Made by a program: the position numbers and the translations under genes | Assembly: GCF_001423495.1 (NCBI RefSeq) | Contig: NZ_LMOG01000005.1 | Coordinates: 72,397 to 136,396 of the forward strand | DNA: 64,000 nucleotides | Direction of reading: 5' to 3' | Source of the DNA: Xanthomonas sp. Leaf131 | GTDB taxonomy: Bacteria; Pseudomonadota; Gammaproteobacteria; Xanthomonadales; Xanthomonadaceae | Notes under the pieces: model-generated | The model's database searches: none | Seen by the model: the letters and a program-made list of their open reading frames with translations, nothing else | Told to the model about the DNA's origin: nothing | Shown here: positions 57,005 through 64,000 of the stretch, piece after piece | Layout: every line of letters begins with the position of its first letter | Position numbering within the stretch: the first letter of the stretch is position 1

Positions 57005-57411
57005 GGTTTCGCCCAATCTGTTTCTGCAGATGTGTTGACTCCGCAGTAGGGCGTTGGTCTTGCGTCTCTTTGCCGCTGCCGCTGCTGTGCTGGCACCGCG
57101 CATCGAAACAGGGTGTGTTCTTGCAGGCGCATCGTGCGTTGTGCCTGCTGCGCAGCGAAAGCGTGACAGCAGCCAGCAACGAAGAATGCCCCGCCACTGC
57201 CTGTTGCGCATGCGTGGTCCGCGCAGTTGCGCTGCGCGATGCATTGACGCTGGTGCCGCGCGGCTGGCAGATGCTACGCACGTGCATCGCAAACGCTCCA
57301 ACTAAGAGTGGCTAACAAAACCTAGCGAGCGCTCGGCTGTCAGTGAGTGCGGTGGTGTTGTCGGCCGCATCTTGGTGGATGCAGTCAGAAGTCAGGTCGA
57401 ACGCTGAGTCG
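57005..57411. other. spacer after the mutarotase gene
   Basis: No convincing gene. Frames such as the 81-residue one at 57070-57315 are Cys/Arg/Ala-rich with no start signal. Then element copy C begins. Confidence 0.4.
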
Positions 57412-57760
57412 GTCGAGGGCGCGGTGCCCTCACCGCTCGCGGGACACGCCGTGAACCCATCCCTGGGGGCTCGGTGGCGGCATCCATGCCGCCACACGGT
57501 CCCGTAAGCGGTGAGGACACCGCACCAGAGAGTTTGCAGGTTGCTTTGTTTAGAGCCTGCTCGTTGCTCGGCCTTCGTTGGGAATCGGTGCGCGGTTATC
57601 AGAACAACGCACCTCATGCCCGCTTGCACCCATGCACACCAACCATCTCGACTGGTCCTTGCCCGCCCACCGTCGCGGGACCTTACGCGGCATGGATGCC
57701 GCGTAAGAGCTTACAGGGACGTACTTGCAGCGTGTCCCGCGACGCACGCCCCTGGCGGCT
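57412..57760. repeat. large inverted-repeat intergenic element, copy C
   Basis: Left arm 57439-57505 and inverted right arm 57675-57740, with a ~170-base centre that is related to copy B (GGTTGCTTTGTT, AACAACGCAC, CATGCACACC). The left arm has drifted in the part after GACACGCCG, while the right arm is well kept. Confidence 0.85.
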
Positions 57761-57788
57761 GCTCGCTACGTGTTGTTAGCCACTCTAA

Positions 57789-57850
57789 AAAACGGCTTCA
57801 GTCGCGAGCAGGCAATCGAGAAAGCCCATCGCGGCTGAAGCCGCTCCTAC
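57789..57850. repeat. short REP hairpin
   Basis: CGGCTTCAGTCGCG (57793-57806) pairs with CGCGGCTGAAGCCG (57830-57843) with one mismatch; the right side continues CTCCTAC, the GTAG-type REP end seen at 50.6 kb and in glyS. It lies 33 bases past the fuconate dehydratase stop, so it may act as a 3'-end stabiliser or terminator. Confidence 0.7.
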
Positions 57851-57882
57851 AGTGGATGCAGTTGGTTGTGCGATGCGTTGGA

Positions 57883-59202
57883 TTACGCCTTGGCCGCGGC
57901 CAGGTCTTCGACCCAGAAACGGCCATCGGGGTAGCGGAACTCTGCGATGGAGGCCGGGTGCATTTCGGCGGAGAAACCTGCGGCCTGCGGGGCCAGGTAG
58001 CGGCCGTGCTGGATGCGCACCGGGTCGAGGAAATGCTGGTGCAGGTGGTCGACGAATTCGATGGCGCGGTCTTCCATCTTGCCGGTGATGGCGACGAAGT
58101 CGGCCATGGCCAGGTGTTGCACCAGTTCGCACAGGCCGACGCCGCCGGCGTGCGGAAACACGCGGATGTTGAACTTGGCAGCCAGCAGCAGGATGGCGAG
58201 GTTTTCGTTGACGCCGCCCACGCGCGCGGCGTCGATCTGGATCAGGTCCACTGCGCCGGCCTGCAGCAGCTGCTTGAATACCACGCGGTTCTGGGTGTGT
58301 TCGCCGGTGGAAACCGGCACCGGGGTGATGCCCTGGCGGATCGCCGCGTGGCCGAGCACATCGTCCGGGCTGGTGGGTTCTTCGATCCAGGCGATGTCGA
58401 ATTCGGCCAGCTGGCGCATCCAGTCGATCGCCGGACCCACGTCCCAGCGCTGATTGGCGTCTACCGCCATTGCGATGTCCGGGCCGATCGCGGCGCGGGC
58501 CAGGCGGCAACGGCGGATGTCGTCCTGCACGTTGGCGCCGACCTTGAGCTTGATGGTGCGGAAGCCATCGGCCACCGCTTCCTTGGCCAGCCGCACCAGC
58601 TTTTCATCCGAGTAGCCGAGCCAGCCGGGCGAGGTGGTGTAGGCGGGGTAGCCCTGTTCGATCAGCGTGGCGATGCGTTGCGCGCGCTGCGGTTGTGCCT
58701 CGCGCAGGATCGCCAGCGCTTCGTCGCGGGTAAGCGCGTCGGTGAGGTAGCGGAAGTCGATGGTGTCGACCAGTTGCTCCGGCGTGAGTTCGGCAATAAA
58801 GCGCCACAACGGTTTGTTCGCAGCGCGTGCGGCCATATCCCAGGCGGCGTTGATCACCGCGCCGATCGCCATATGCATCACGCCCTTTTCCGGGCCCAGC
58901 CAGCGCAGCTGCGAGTCGTTGGTAAGCAGGCGGGCGAACGCGCCCAGATCGGCGATGACCTCTTCCACTGATAGGCCTACGACATGTTCGGCCAGTGCAG
59001 CCACTGCAGCTGTCTGCACATCGTTGCCGCGGCCGATGGTGAACACCAGGCCGTAGCCGGCCAACTCATCCGGCGCATCGGTGCGCAGCACGACATAGGC
59101 GGCCGAGTAATCCGGATCCGGATTCATCGCATCCGACCCATCGAGCTCGCGCGAGGTGGGGAAGCGGACGTCGTGGGTGTCGAGGGCGATGATGGTGCTC
59201 AT
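57883..59202 (-). CDS. fucD: L-fuconate dehydratase
   Basis: 439 residues, enolase superfamily. It removes water from L-fuconate to give 2-keto-3-deoxy-L-fuconate. Residues known to be catalytic or metal-binding in the characterised X. campestris enzyme are present at the same positions: Lys220 (in TIKLKVG), Asp248 (AVDANQRWD), Glu274 (AWIEEP), Glu301 (VSTGEHTQ) and His351 (FPHAGGVG). A CAGGA ribosome-binding site precedes the ATG at 59202. It is separated from the other pathway genes by 473 bases carrying REP-like hairpins. Confidence 0.96.
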   Translation of the reverse strand: MSTIIALDTHDVRFPTSRELDGSDAMNPDPDYSAAYVVLRTDAPDELAGYGLVFTIGRGNDVQTAAVAALAEHVVGLSVEEVIADLGAFARLLTNDSQLRWLGPEKGVMHMAIGAVINAAWDMAARAANKPLWRFIAELTPEQLVDTIDFRYLTDALTRDEALAILREAQPQRAQRIATLIEQGYPAYTTSPGWLGYSDEKLVRLAKEAVADGFRTIKLKVGANVQDDIRRCRLARAAIGPDIAMAVDANQRWDVGPAIDWMRQLAEFDIAWIEEPTSPDDVLGHAAIRQGITPVPVSTGEHTQNRVVFKQLLQAGAVDLIQIDAARVGGVNENLAILLLAAKFNIRVFPHAGGVGLCELVQHLAMADFVAITGKMEDRAIEFVDHLHQHFLDPVRIQHGRYLAPQAAGFSAEMHPASIAEFRYPDGRFWVEDLAAAKA

Positions 59203-59675
59203 GGAAGTCCTGGGCGATGGAAACGGGGAATAGGAAAATGGGTTGAAAAAACGTGAGCGAAGCGGTGCGCTTGAGCCCCTCTCCCCGCGGGAGAGGGGTG
59301 AGGGTACGGACGCGAAGCGCCGGAGATATTGAAGCGCTGCAATGACTCATGCGCTTGCAACGCAGATCAGTAAATCAACTTCCTGACTCACTGCGCGTCG
59401 GTATCGACGCGCTGCGACGCTTGGAAGTTCAACGCCCTCGCACCCCGCATATAAAAATTTGCGCATGACGCATCGACACATGTGCCGACATGTCAGGCCT
59501 AACAACAAAGGCACATTGCGACGAACTGCTTGGATACGTCGCTACGTACCCTCACCCCAACCCCTCTCCCGCGGGGAGAGGGGCTTAAGTTGCATCGCGC
59601 GGATGCATCATTACCTGTCTTGGCTGCAAGCTCGCTCCCAGGGGACCAGCATCCCGGGAAGGGAGTTAGGCAGCT
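59203..59675. repeat. intergenic region with REP-like hairpins R4 and R5
   Basis: 59273-59309 (AGCCCCTCTCCCCGCGGGAG and GGGTGAGGGTA) and, inverted, 59548-59590 (ACCCTCACCCCAACCCCTCT; CGCGGGGAGAGGGGC). The inverted pair brackets an AT-richer segment with GCATATAAAAATTTGC at 59447-59462, a possible weak operator for the fucose regulator. No gene is visible. Confidence 0.7.
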
Positions 59676-60533
59676 TCAGGCCGCATCACGCGGATGCGCC
59701 ACCACCGGCTGACGCTGGCGACCCAGGCCTTCGATCTCCAGCTCCATCAGGTCGCCCGGCTTCAGATACACCGGCGGCTTCTGGCCCAGGCCCACGCCCG
59801 GCGGGGTGCCGGTGCTGATCACATCGCCCGGCATCAGCGTCATGTAGCGGCTGATGTGGCTGACCAGTTCGGCCACGCCGAACACCATCGTGCGGGTGCT
59901 GCCGTTCTGATAGCGATGGCCGTTGACCTCCAGCCACATCGACAGGTTCTGCGGGTCGGTGATCTCATCGCGGGTGACCAGCCATGGGCCAATCGGTCCG
60001 AAGGTGTCGGCGCTCTTGCCCTTGACCCACTGGCCGCCGTGTTCGAGCTGGAATTCGCGCTCGGACAGATCGTTGATCACCGCGTAGCCGGCGACATGAT
60101 TCAGCGCCTCGTCCACCGAGACATCGCGCGCCACATCGCCGATCACCACGCCCAGTTCCACTTCCCAGTCGCTCTTGACCGAGCCGCGCGGGATGATCAC
60201 GGTGTCGTTGGGGCCGCTCACCGCGGTGGTGGCCTTCATGAACAGGATCGGCATCTTGGGCACGTCCATGCCCGATTCGGCAGCATGGTCGGCGTAGTTC
60301 AGACCCACGCAAATGAACTTGCCGATCTGCCCGACCGCCGCGCCATAACGCACGCCGCCTTCGATCAGCGGCAGCGTTGCGACATCCAGCGCGCGCAACT
60401 TGTCCAGGCCGGCGTTGGTGATGTGCTCGCCGGCCACATCGTCGATCACGCCGCTCAAATCGCGGATGCGGCCTTCGTTATCGATCAAGCCGGGACGTTC
60501 CTGGCCGGGGGCGCCAACGCGTACGAGTTTCAT
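59676..60533 (-). CDS. 2,4-diketo-3-deoxy-L-fuconate hydrolase (FAH family)
   Basis: 285 residues of the fumarylacetoacetate hydrolase family: KFICVGLNYADHAAESGMD, PILFMKATTAVSGPND, the metal-binding SDWEVELGVVIG and INDLSEREFQ, and GDVISTGTPPGVGLGQ. In the Xanthomonas fucose pathway the enzyme of this type splits 2,4-diketo-3-deoxy-L-fuconate into pyruvate and lactate; the assignment here rests on context plus family. An AAGGAAG ribosome-binding site precedes the ATG. It is 168 bases downstream of the dehydrogenase gene. Confidence 0.9.
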   Translation of the reverse strand: MKLVRVGAPGQERPGLIDNEGRIRDLSGVIDDVAGEHITNAGLDKLRALDVATLPLIEGGVRYGAAVGQIGKFICVGLNYADHAAESGMDVPKMPILFMKATTAVSGPNDTVIIPRGSVKSDWEVELGVVIGDVARDVSVDEALNHVAGYAVINDLSEREFQLEHGGQWVKGKSADTFGPIGPWLVTRDEITDPQNLSMWLEVNGHRYQNGSTRTMVFGVAELVSHISRYMTLMPGDVISTGTPPGVGLGQKPPVYLKPGDLMELEIEGLGRQRQPVVAHPRDAA

Positions 60534-60701
60534 GCAGTCTTCCTTTGCAGGTGAGGAATGGAGCGGCTAGCAAACCTAGCGCGCGTGCATCGGGTGGGTA
60601 AGCACGGCGTGCTCACATCAAGGCGGACGAGCGATACAGATCGCATCTGGCACTGGCCGCGCCCACATTGCGGTGGGCGGCACCGTGATGCGTTGCCGCG
60701 C

Positions 60702-61472
60702 TCAGTTGGACCAGCCGCCATCGATGATGTGGGTCTGGCCAGTAGTGAACGAGGACTCGTCCGAGGCCAGATAGACCACGAGTTGCGCGATTTCGCGCGG
60801 GTCGCCCAGGCGGCCCATCGGCTGGCGGTCGGTGAAGCTCTTCCACACCGCCTGTTCGTCGCCGCCCAGCGCTTGCACGCGCTGGCCCAGCGACGGCGTC
60901 TTGATGGTGCCCGGACAGATCGCGTTGCAACGCACGCCTTGCGCCACGTAATCGGCAGCGATGGCCTTGCTCAGGCCGATCACGGCGGCCTTGGTCACGC
61001 CGTAGACGAAGCGGTTCGGCACGCCCTTGATGCTGGAGGCGACCGAGGACATGTTGATGATGCTGCCGCGGCCGCGCTCGAGCATGCCCGGCAGCACCGC
61101 CTTGCAGGTGTAGTACATCGCATCGACGTTGATCGAAAACGAGCGCCGCCAGGCCGGTTCGTCGCAATCCAGAATGCTGCCCTGGTGCACGAAGCCGGCG
61201 CAGTTGAACAACACATCGAACGGGCCGTGTGCAGCGACCAATGCGGCGATTGCCGAGGCATCGGTGACATCGAGCAGCTGGGTGGTGATGGCCTCCGATT
61301 CGGCCGCCAACGCCTGCAAGGCGGCGGCGTCGATATCGGTGGCGATCACCTGCGCACCTGCGCGCGCGCAGGCCAGCGCGCTTTCGCGGCCGATGCCGGC
61401 GCCGGCGGCGGTGATCAGGCAGCGCTTGCCGCGCAGACGGTCGTTGGGAGTGGTGGAGATCGAGACTGTCAT
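60702..61472 (-). CDS. 2-keto-3-deoxy-L-fuconate dehydrogenase
   Basis: 256 residues, short-chain dehydrogenase: NAD-binding CLITAAGAGIGRESALACAR, VLFNCAGFVHQG, catalytic MSSVAS with YGVTKAAV (Tyr-X3-Lys), and CNAICPGTIKTPS. It oxidises 2-keto-3-deoxy-L-fuconate to the diketo acid using NAD. ATG at 61472 overlaps the lactonase stop (ATGA), so the two are coupled; upstream extension of the frame is not family-like. Confidence 0.92.
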   Translation of the reverse strand: MTVSISTTPNDRLRGKRCLITAAGAGIGRESALACARAGAQVIATDIDAAALQALAAESEAITTQLLDVTDASAIAALVAAHGPFDVLFNCAGFVHQGSILDCDEPAWRRSFSINVDAMYYTCKAVLPGMLERGRGSIINMSSVASSIKGVPNRFVYGVTKAAVIGLSKAIAADYVAQGVRCNAICPGTIKTPSLGQRVQALGGDEQAVWKSFTDRQPMGRLGDPREIAQLVVYLASDESSFTTGQTHIIDGGWSN

Positions 61473-62341
61473 ACCGAAGAGGTTCCGTGGGTGGGGGCCG
61501 CCGGCCGTGGCAGACGATAGAACGTGCGTGCGTTGTCGCCGAACACCGCTTTGGCATGGCCGTCGGCGTGTGTGGCGACCAGGTGCTGTGCGATCTCGAC
61601 CCACTGCGCGTAATCGGCGCGCTGGGTCAGCACCGGCCAGTCGCTGCCCCATAGCAGGCGTTGCGGGCCGAAGCGTGCGAACAGGTGGCCGACATACGGC
61701 GCCAGCGCTTCCACGCCGGCGCCGCGCGCCGCTTCTGTCAGCAGGCCGGAGAGTTTGCAATGCACAGTGGGATGCTGCGCCAGCGCGGCCATGCCGGCCG
61801 CCCAGGCAACGAATTCGCCGGCGGCGATCTGCGGCTTGCCGCCGTGATCGACCACCACGCGCAAGCCCGGGTGGCGCTTCAGGCGCGTCTGCAATGCCGG
61901 CACATGCACGCTGCGGATCAGCGCGTCGAAGGCCAGGTCGTGCGCGATCAATGCGTCGAAAGCAGCATCCAGGTCGGGCTGGGCCAGCCATTGCACGTCG
62001 GCGATGTCCTGCACCATCGGGCGCAGACCCTTGAGCACACCGCCGCCGTCGCGCACCAGCGCCTCGATGCGCGCGGCGGCATCGGGCGCGGCGAAATCGA
62101 CCCAACCGACCACGCCGGCAATACGCGCATCGGCGCGCGCCAGTTCGAACAGGTAACGGGTTTCGGCCTCGGTCGCGGCGGCCTGCACCACCACCACGCT
62201 CTCGACATCGGCTGCGTCCAACGCATCGCCAATGTCATCGGGGCCGAAATCGCGATACAGCGGCGCCAGCTCGGGCGTGAGCCAGTGGTAATCGCCACGG
62301 GCCAGCTGCCAGAAATGCAGGTGCGCATCGACCCGGCTCAT
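61469..62341 (-). CDS. L-fuconolactone hydrolase (amidohydrolase family)
   Basis: 290 residues. Amidohydrolase signature VDAHLHFWQ, a second His in VVVDHGGKP, and LLWGSDWPVL with the metal/catalytic Asp. Sequence type matches the lactonases of the fucose and rhamnose oxidative routes. It opens L-fucono-lactone to L-fuconate. Both ends overlap neighbours by 4 bases (ATGA), placing it in the middle of a tightly coupled operon. Confidence 0.92.
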   Translation of the reverse strand: MSRVDAHLHFWQLARGDYHWLTPELAPLYRDFGPDDIGDALDAADVESVVVVQAAATEAETRYLFELARADARIAGVVGWVDFAAPDAAARIEALVRDGGGVLKGLRPMVQDIADVQWLAQPDLDAAFDALIAHDLAFDALIRSVHVPALQTRLKRHPGLRVVVDHGGKPQIAAGEFVAWAAGMAALAQHPTVHCKLSGLLTEAARGAGVEALAPYVGHLFARFGPQRLLWGSDWPVLTQRADYAQWVEIAQHLVATHADGHAKAVFGDNARTFYRLPRPAAPTHGTSSV

Positions 62342-63351
62342 GGCGTGGGCAGCTCCGCAGTGAGCAGGCCGTCATCGCGCAGGCGTTGCCATAGCGCGGG
62401 CGGGATCGGCGCATGCAGGCGTGCGGCGGCCGATTGCACCTCGGCCACGGTGCGCATGCCGGCCACCACGGTGGTGACTGCCGGATGCGCCAGCGGGAAC
62501 TGCAGCGCCACCGCACCGATATCCACATCGAATGCCGCGCAGGCCGCGTACAGGCGCTGTGCGTGCTGCAAGGTGGCGGTATCGACCGGGGCGTAGTTGT
62601 AGGTCGCGCCGGGGCCGCGTGCGTCGCTGAGCAGGCCCGAGCTGTACGGGCCGGCCGACAGGATCGCCACGTTGCGTTGCTGCGCCTGCTCGAGCAGCGC
62701 GCGCGCGCCGTGCTGTTCCAGCAGCGTGTAGCGGCCGGCCAGCATCACGCAGTCGAGCGGAAAGCGCGGCAACACCTCCAGCGCCACCTCCTGCTCGTTG
62801 ACGCCCAGCCCGATCGCCCCGCAAACACCGGCCGCCTTCAGCGCCGCCATCGCCGGCAAGGCCTCCTCCAAGGCCTGGCGCAGCACGTTGGCGTGATTGT
62901 CGCCATGGGTCAGCGCACCGATGTCGTGCAGCAGCAGCACGTCGATGTAGTCGGTGCCCAGGCGCTCCAGGCTGGACGCGAACGCGCGGCGCACGCCATC
63001 GCCGCTGTAATCGAACGCGGCGCGGCGGCCGGCTACTGCAAAGCCGTCGCGCCCGGCGGCGGCCTGCGCATCGTCGTAGACGCAGCGGCCGACCTTGGTC
63101 GACAGCGTGTAGGCGGCGCGCGGCACGCCGGCCAGACCACGGCCCAGGCGCGTCTCGCTCAGCCCATAGCCGTAGTAGGGCGCGGTGTCGAAGTGGCGGA
63201 TGCCGGCCTCGAATGCGCCGGCCACCGCAGCCAGTGCGTCGCCCTCGTCCACCTCGGTGTACAGATTGCCGATCGGGGCGGCGCCAAAGCCCAGCGCCGA
63301 AAGCTGCACGTCGGTGCTGCCTAAGCGCTGCCGCGCGACGCTCACGCGCAC
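62338..63351 (-). CDS. L-fucose dehydrogenase (aldo/keto reductase)
   Basis: 337 residues. AKR barrel: LGFGAAPIGNLYTEV, HFDTAPYYGYGLSETRLG (catalytic Asp and Tyr), STKVGR (Lys), DVLLLHDIG (His). The family includes galactose/fucose dehydrogenases. It oxidises L-fucose to the lactone, first step of the pathway. GTG at 63351 is preceded by GGGG; a GTG at 63345 is also possible. First gene of the minus-strand operon, with a palindrome upstream at 63447-63483. Confidence 0.9.
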   Translation of the reverse strand: MRVSVARQRLGSTDVQLSALGFGAAPIGNLYTEVDEGDALAAVAGAFEAGIRHFDTAPYYGYGLSETRLGRGLAGVPRAAYTLSTKVGRCVYDDAQAAAGRDGFAVAGRRAAFDYSGDGVRRAFASSLERLGTDYIDVLLLHDIGALTHGDNHANVLRQALEEALPAMAALKAAGVCGAIGLGVNEQEVALEVLPRFPLDCVMLAGRYTLLEQHGARALLEQAQQRNVAILSAGPYSSGLLSDARGPGATYNYAPVDTATLQHAQRLYAACAAFDVDIGAVALQFPLAHPAVTTVVAGMRTVAEVQSAAARLHAPIPPALWQRLRDDGLLTAELPTP

Positions 63352-63698
63352 TGCCCCGCGTGGCTAGGGGGTGTCGGGCAGGCGCGTATGGAATCTGGAA
63401 AGCAGCAGCTGGGCATCGCAACGTCCACCAGCCGGCCGGTGCCGGACTGTTCGCATATGAATATGGCAATCATAAGTGAACAGATCACGCTGCGGTGCAG
63501 CAAAATGGCGCGTGTTGATTCAGCGCAGCGACACTGACAGCTGCCAGCGGTGCTGCGAGCGGTATCGCTGGGTGGCGCCGCGCGTTATCCATATCGAAAT
63601 CCTCAGCTGCCATGACCGCCTCCTATAACGCCACCTGCGTGGTTGCCTCGTTCCGAGGCCTGAGGCTAGATACCAGCCCGTCCGCACGAGTTCCACGC
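63352..63698. other. divergent promoter region, fucose operon / GH43 gene
   Basis: 347 bases with no gene that I can support. It contains the palindrome described separately and an AT-richer patch around 63450-63480 likely to hold a promoter. Confidence 0.5.
63447..63483. promoter_or_regulatory. candidate operator upstream of the fucose operon
   Basis: Imperfect inverted repeat CTGTTCGCATATG (63447-63459), 11-base spacer, CATAAGTGAACAG (63471-63483); 11 of 13 positions pair. It lies 96 bases before the fucose dehydrogenase start and about 216 before the GH43 gene. It differs from the repeat near fucP, so another regulator may bind. Confidence 0.5.
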
Positions 63699-64000
63699 AT
63701 GCCAACCACCACTCGCCGGGAGTTGTTCAAGGTGCTTGCCGCAGGCGCCGTGGTCGCGCCGCTGTCGCCGAGCGCGTTGGCAGGCGAAGCGAACGCGGCC
63801 TGCGCACGCACGCCGCAGCGGGCGCGCGGCATCGAAGGCCAGCGTAAGGCAGACCTGGGCAACGGCACCTACCTCAATCCCATCGTGGCCGGCGATCATC
63901 CCGACCCCACCATCCTCAAGGATGGCGACGACTACTACATGACGTTTTCGTCGTTTTTTTCCTACCCAGGCATCGTGCTCTGGCATTCCACCGACCTGGT
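63699..64000 (+). CDS. GH43-family glycosidase, 5' part, Tat-exported
   Basis: 100 residues of a gene that continues past the window. The leader MPTTTRRELFKVLAAGAVVA has a twin-arginine motif (TRRELFK) and a hydrophobic core, then a possible cleavage after SALA. The mature protein begins YLNPIVAGDHPDPTILKDGD, the start of the five-bladed propeller of GH43 with its catalytic-base Asp in HPDPTILKDGDDYYM. GH43 enzymes are mainly arabinofuranosidases and xylosidases. The Tat route fits the tatABC genes earlier in the window. Confidence 0.88.
   Translation, partial: MPTTTRRELFKVLAAGAVVAPLSPSALAGEANAACARTPQRARGIEGQRKADLGNGTYLNPIVAGDHPDPTILKDGDDYYMTFSSFFSYPGIVLWHSTDL

Noticed and set aside
57070-57315. 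81-residue plus-strand frame after the mutarotase
   Set aside because: No ribosome-binding site, no family resemblance, Cys/Arg-rich; kept only as spacer.
57511-58971. 486-residue plus-strand frame
   Set aside because: Runs from element copy C into the antisense of fuconate dehydratase, whose catalytic residues are all in place on the other strand.

Overview
This window looks like chromosomal DNA from a Xanthomonas species. Flanks are GC-rich. The L-fuconate dehydratase carries its active-site residues at the same numbers as the characterised X. campestris enzyme. There is a gluconokinase / transporter / cellobionic-acid-phosphorylase cluster of the X. campestris type, a perfect copy of the xanthomonad XylR operator, and several intergenic repeat families of the kind common in this genus. 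No rRNA, tRNA or CRISPR array was seen.

Layout. 1-983: 3' part of xylA (minus), which has lost its start region. 1.5-7.2 kb: ttcA, rdgC, a long repeat tract, a YgjP-like metalloprotease, an alpha/beta hydrolase and hemH. 7.4-10.7 kb: a SYLF protein, tatABC and two small accessory genes. 10.9-20.1 kb: a membrane protein, an amidotransferase, an orphan GspE-like ATPase, glyQS and a TPR-sulfotransferase. 20.3-28.9 kb: a TonB-dependent receptor and the tamAB pair.

28.9-38.4 kb is an AT-richer island between tamB and core genes. It holds a secreted RHS/YD-repeat shell protein that has an Fn3-like tail but no RHS core. A second secreted protein carries only the RHS core plus a toxin-like tip, followed at once by a probable immunity gene. 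Around these lie several short Sec-secreted proteins that resemble one another, one of them broken by two frameshifts. Two decayed IS3-family transposases follow. The split, two-signal-peptide RHS system with its small secreted partners is the most novel-looking part of the window.

38.4-46.5 kb: three small genes (two resembling type II dehydroquinase), a PQQ-type beta-propeller, and the cellobionate module (gluconokinase, sugar transporter, GH94 phosphorylase). 47.1-54.3 kb: a CbrA-like symporter/histidine-kinase hybrid, mntP with its manganese riboswitch, an S41 protease and a membrane-anchored AraC regulator. 54.4-63.4 kb: a complete non-phosphorylative L-fucose pathway: IclR regulator, permease, mutarotase, fuconate dehydratase, diketo-acid hydrolase, 2-keto-3-deoxyfuconate dehydrogenase, lactonase and fucose dehydrogenase. 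The window ends in the start of a Tat-exported GH43 glycosidase.

Theme: plant-polymer sugar use (xylose, cellobionate, fucose, GH43) beside envelope assembly (Tat, Tam, TonB receptor) and one contact-competition-like island. Three structured copies of a large inverted-repeat element and many REP-like hairpins fill the intergenic space; one REP-like palindrome sits inside the glyS reading frame.
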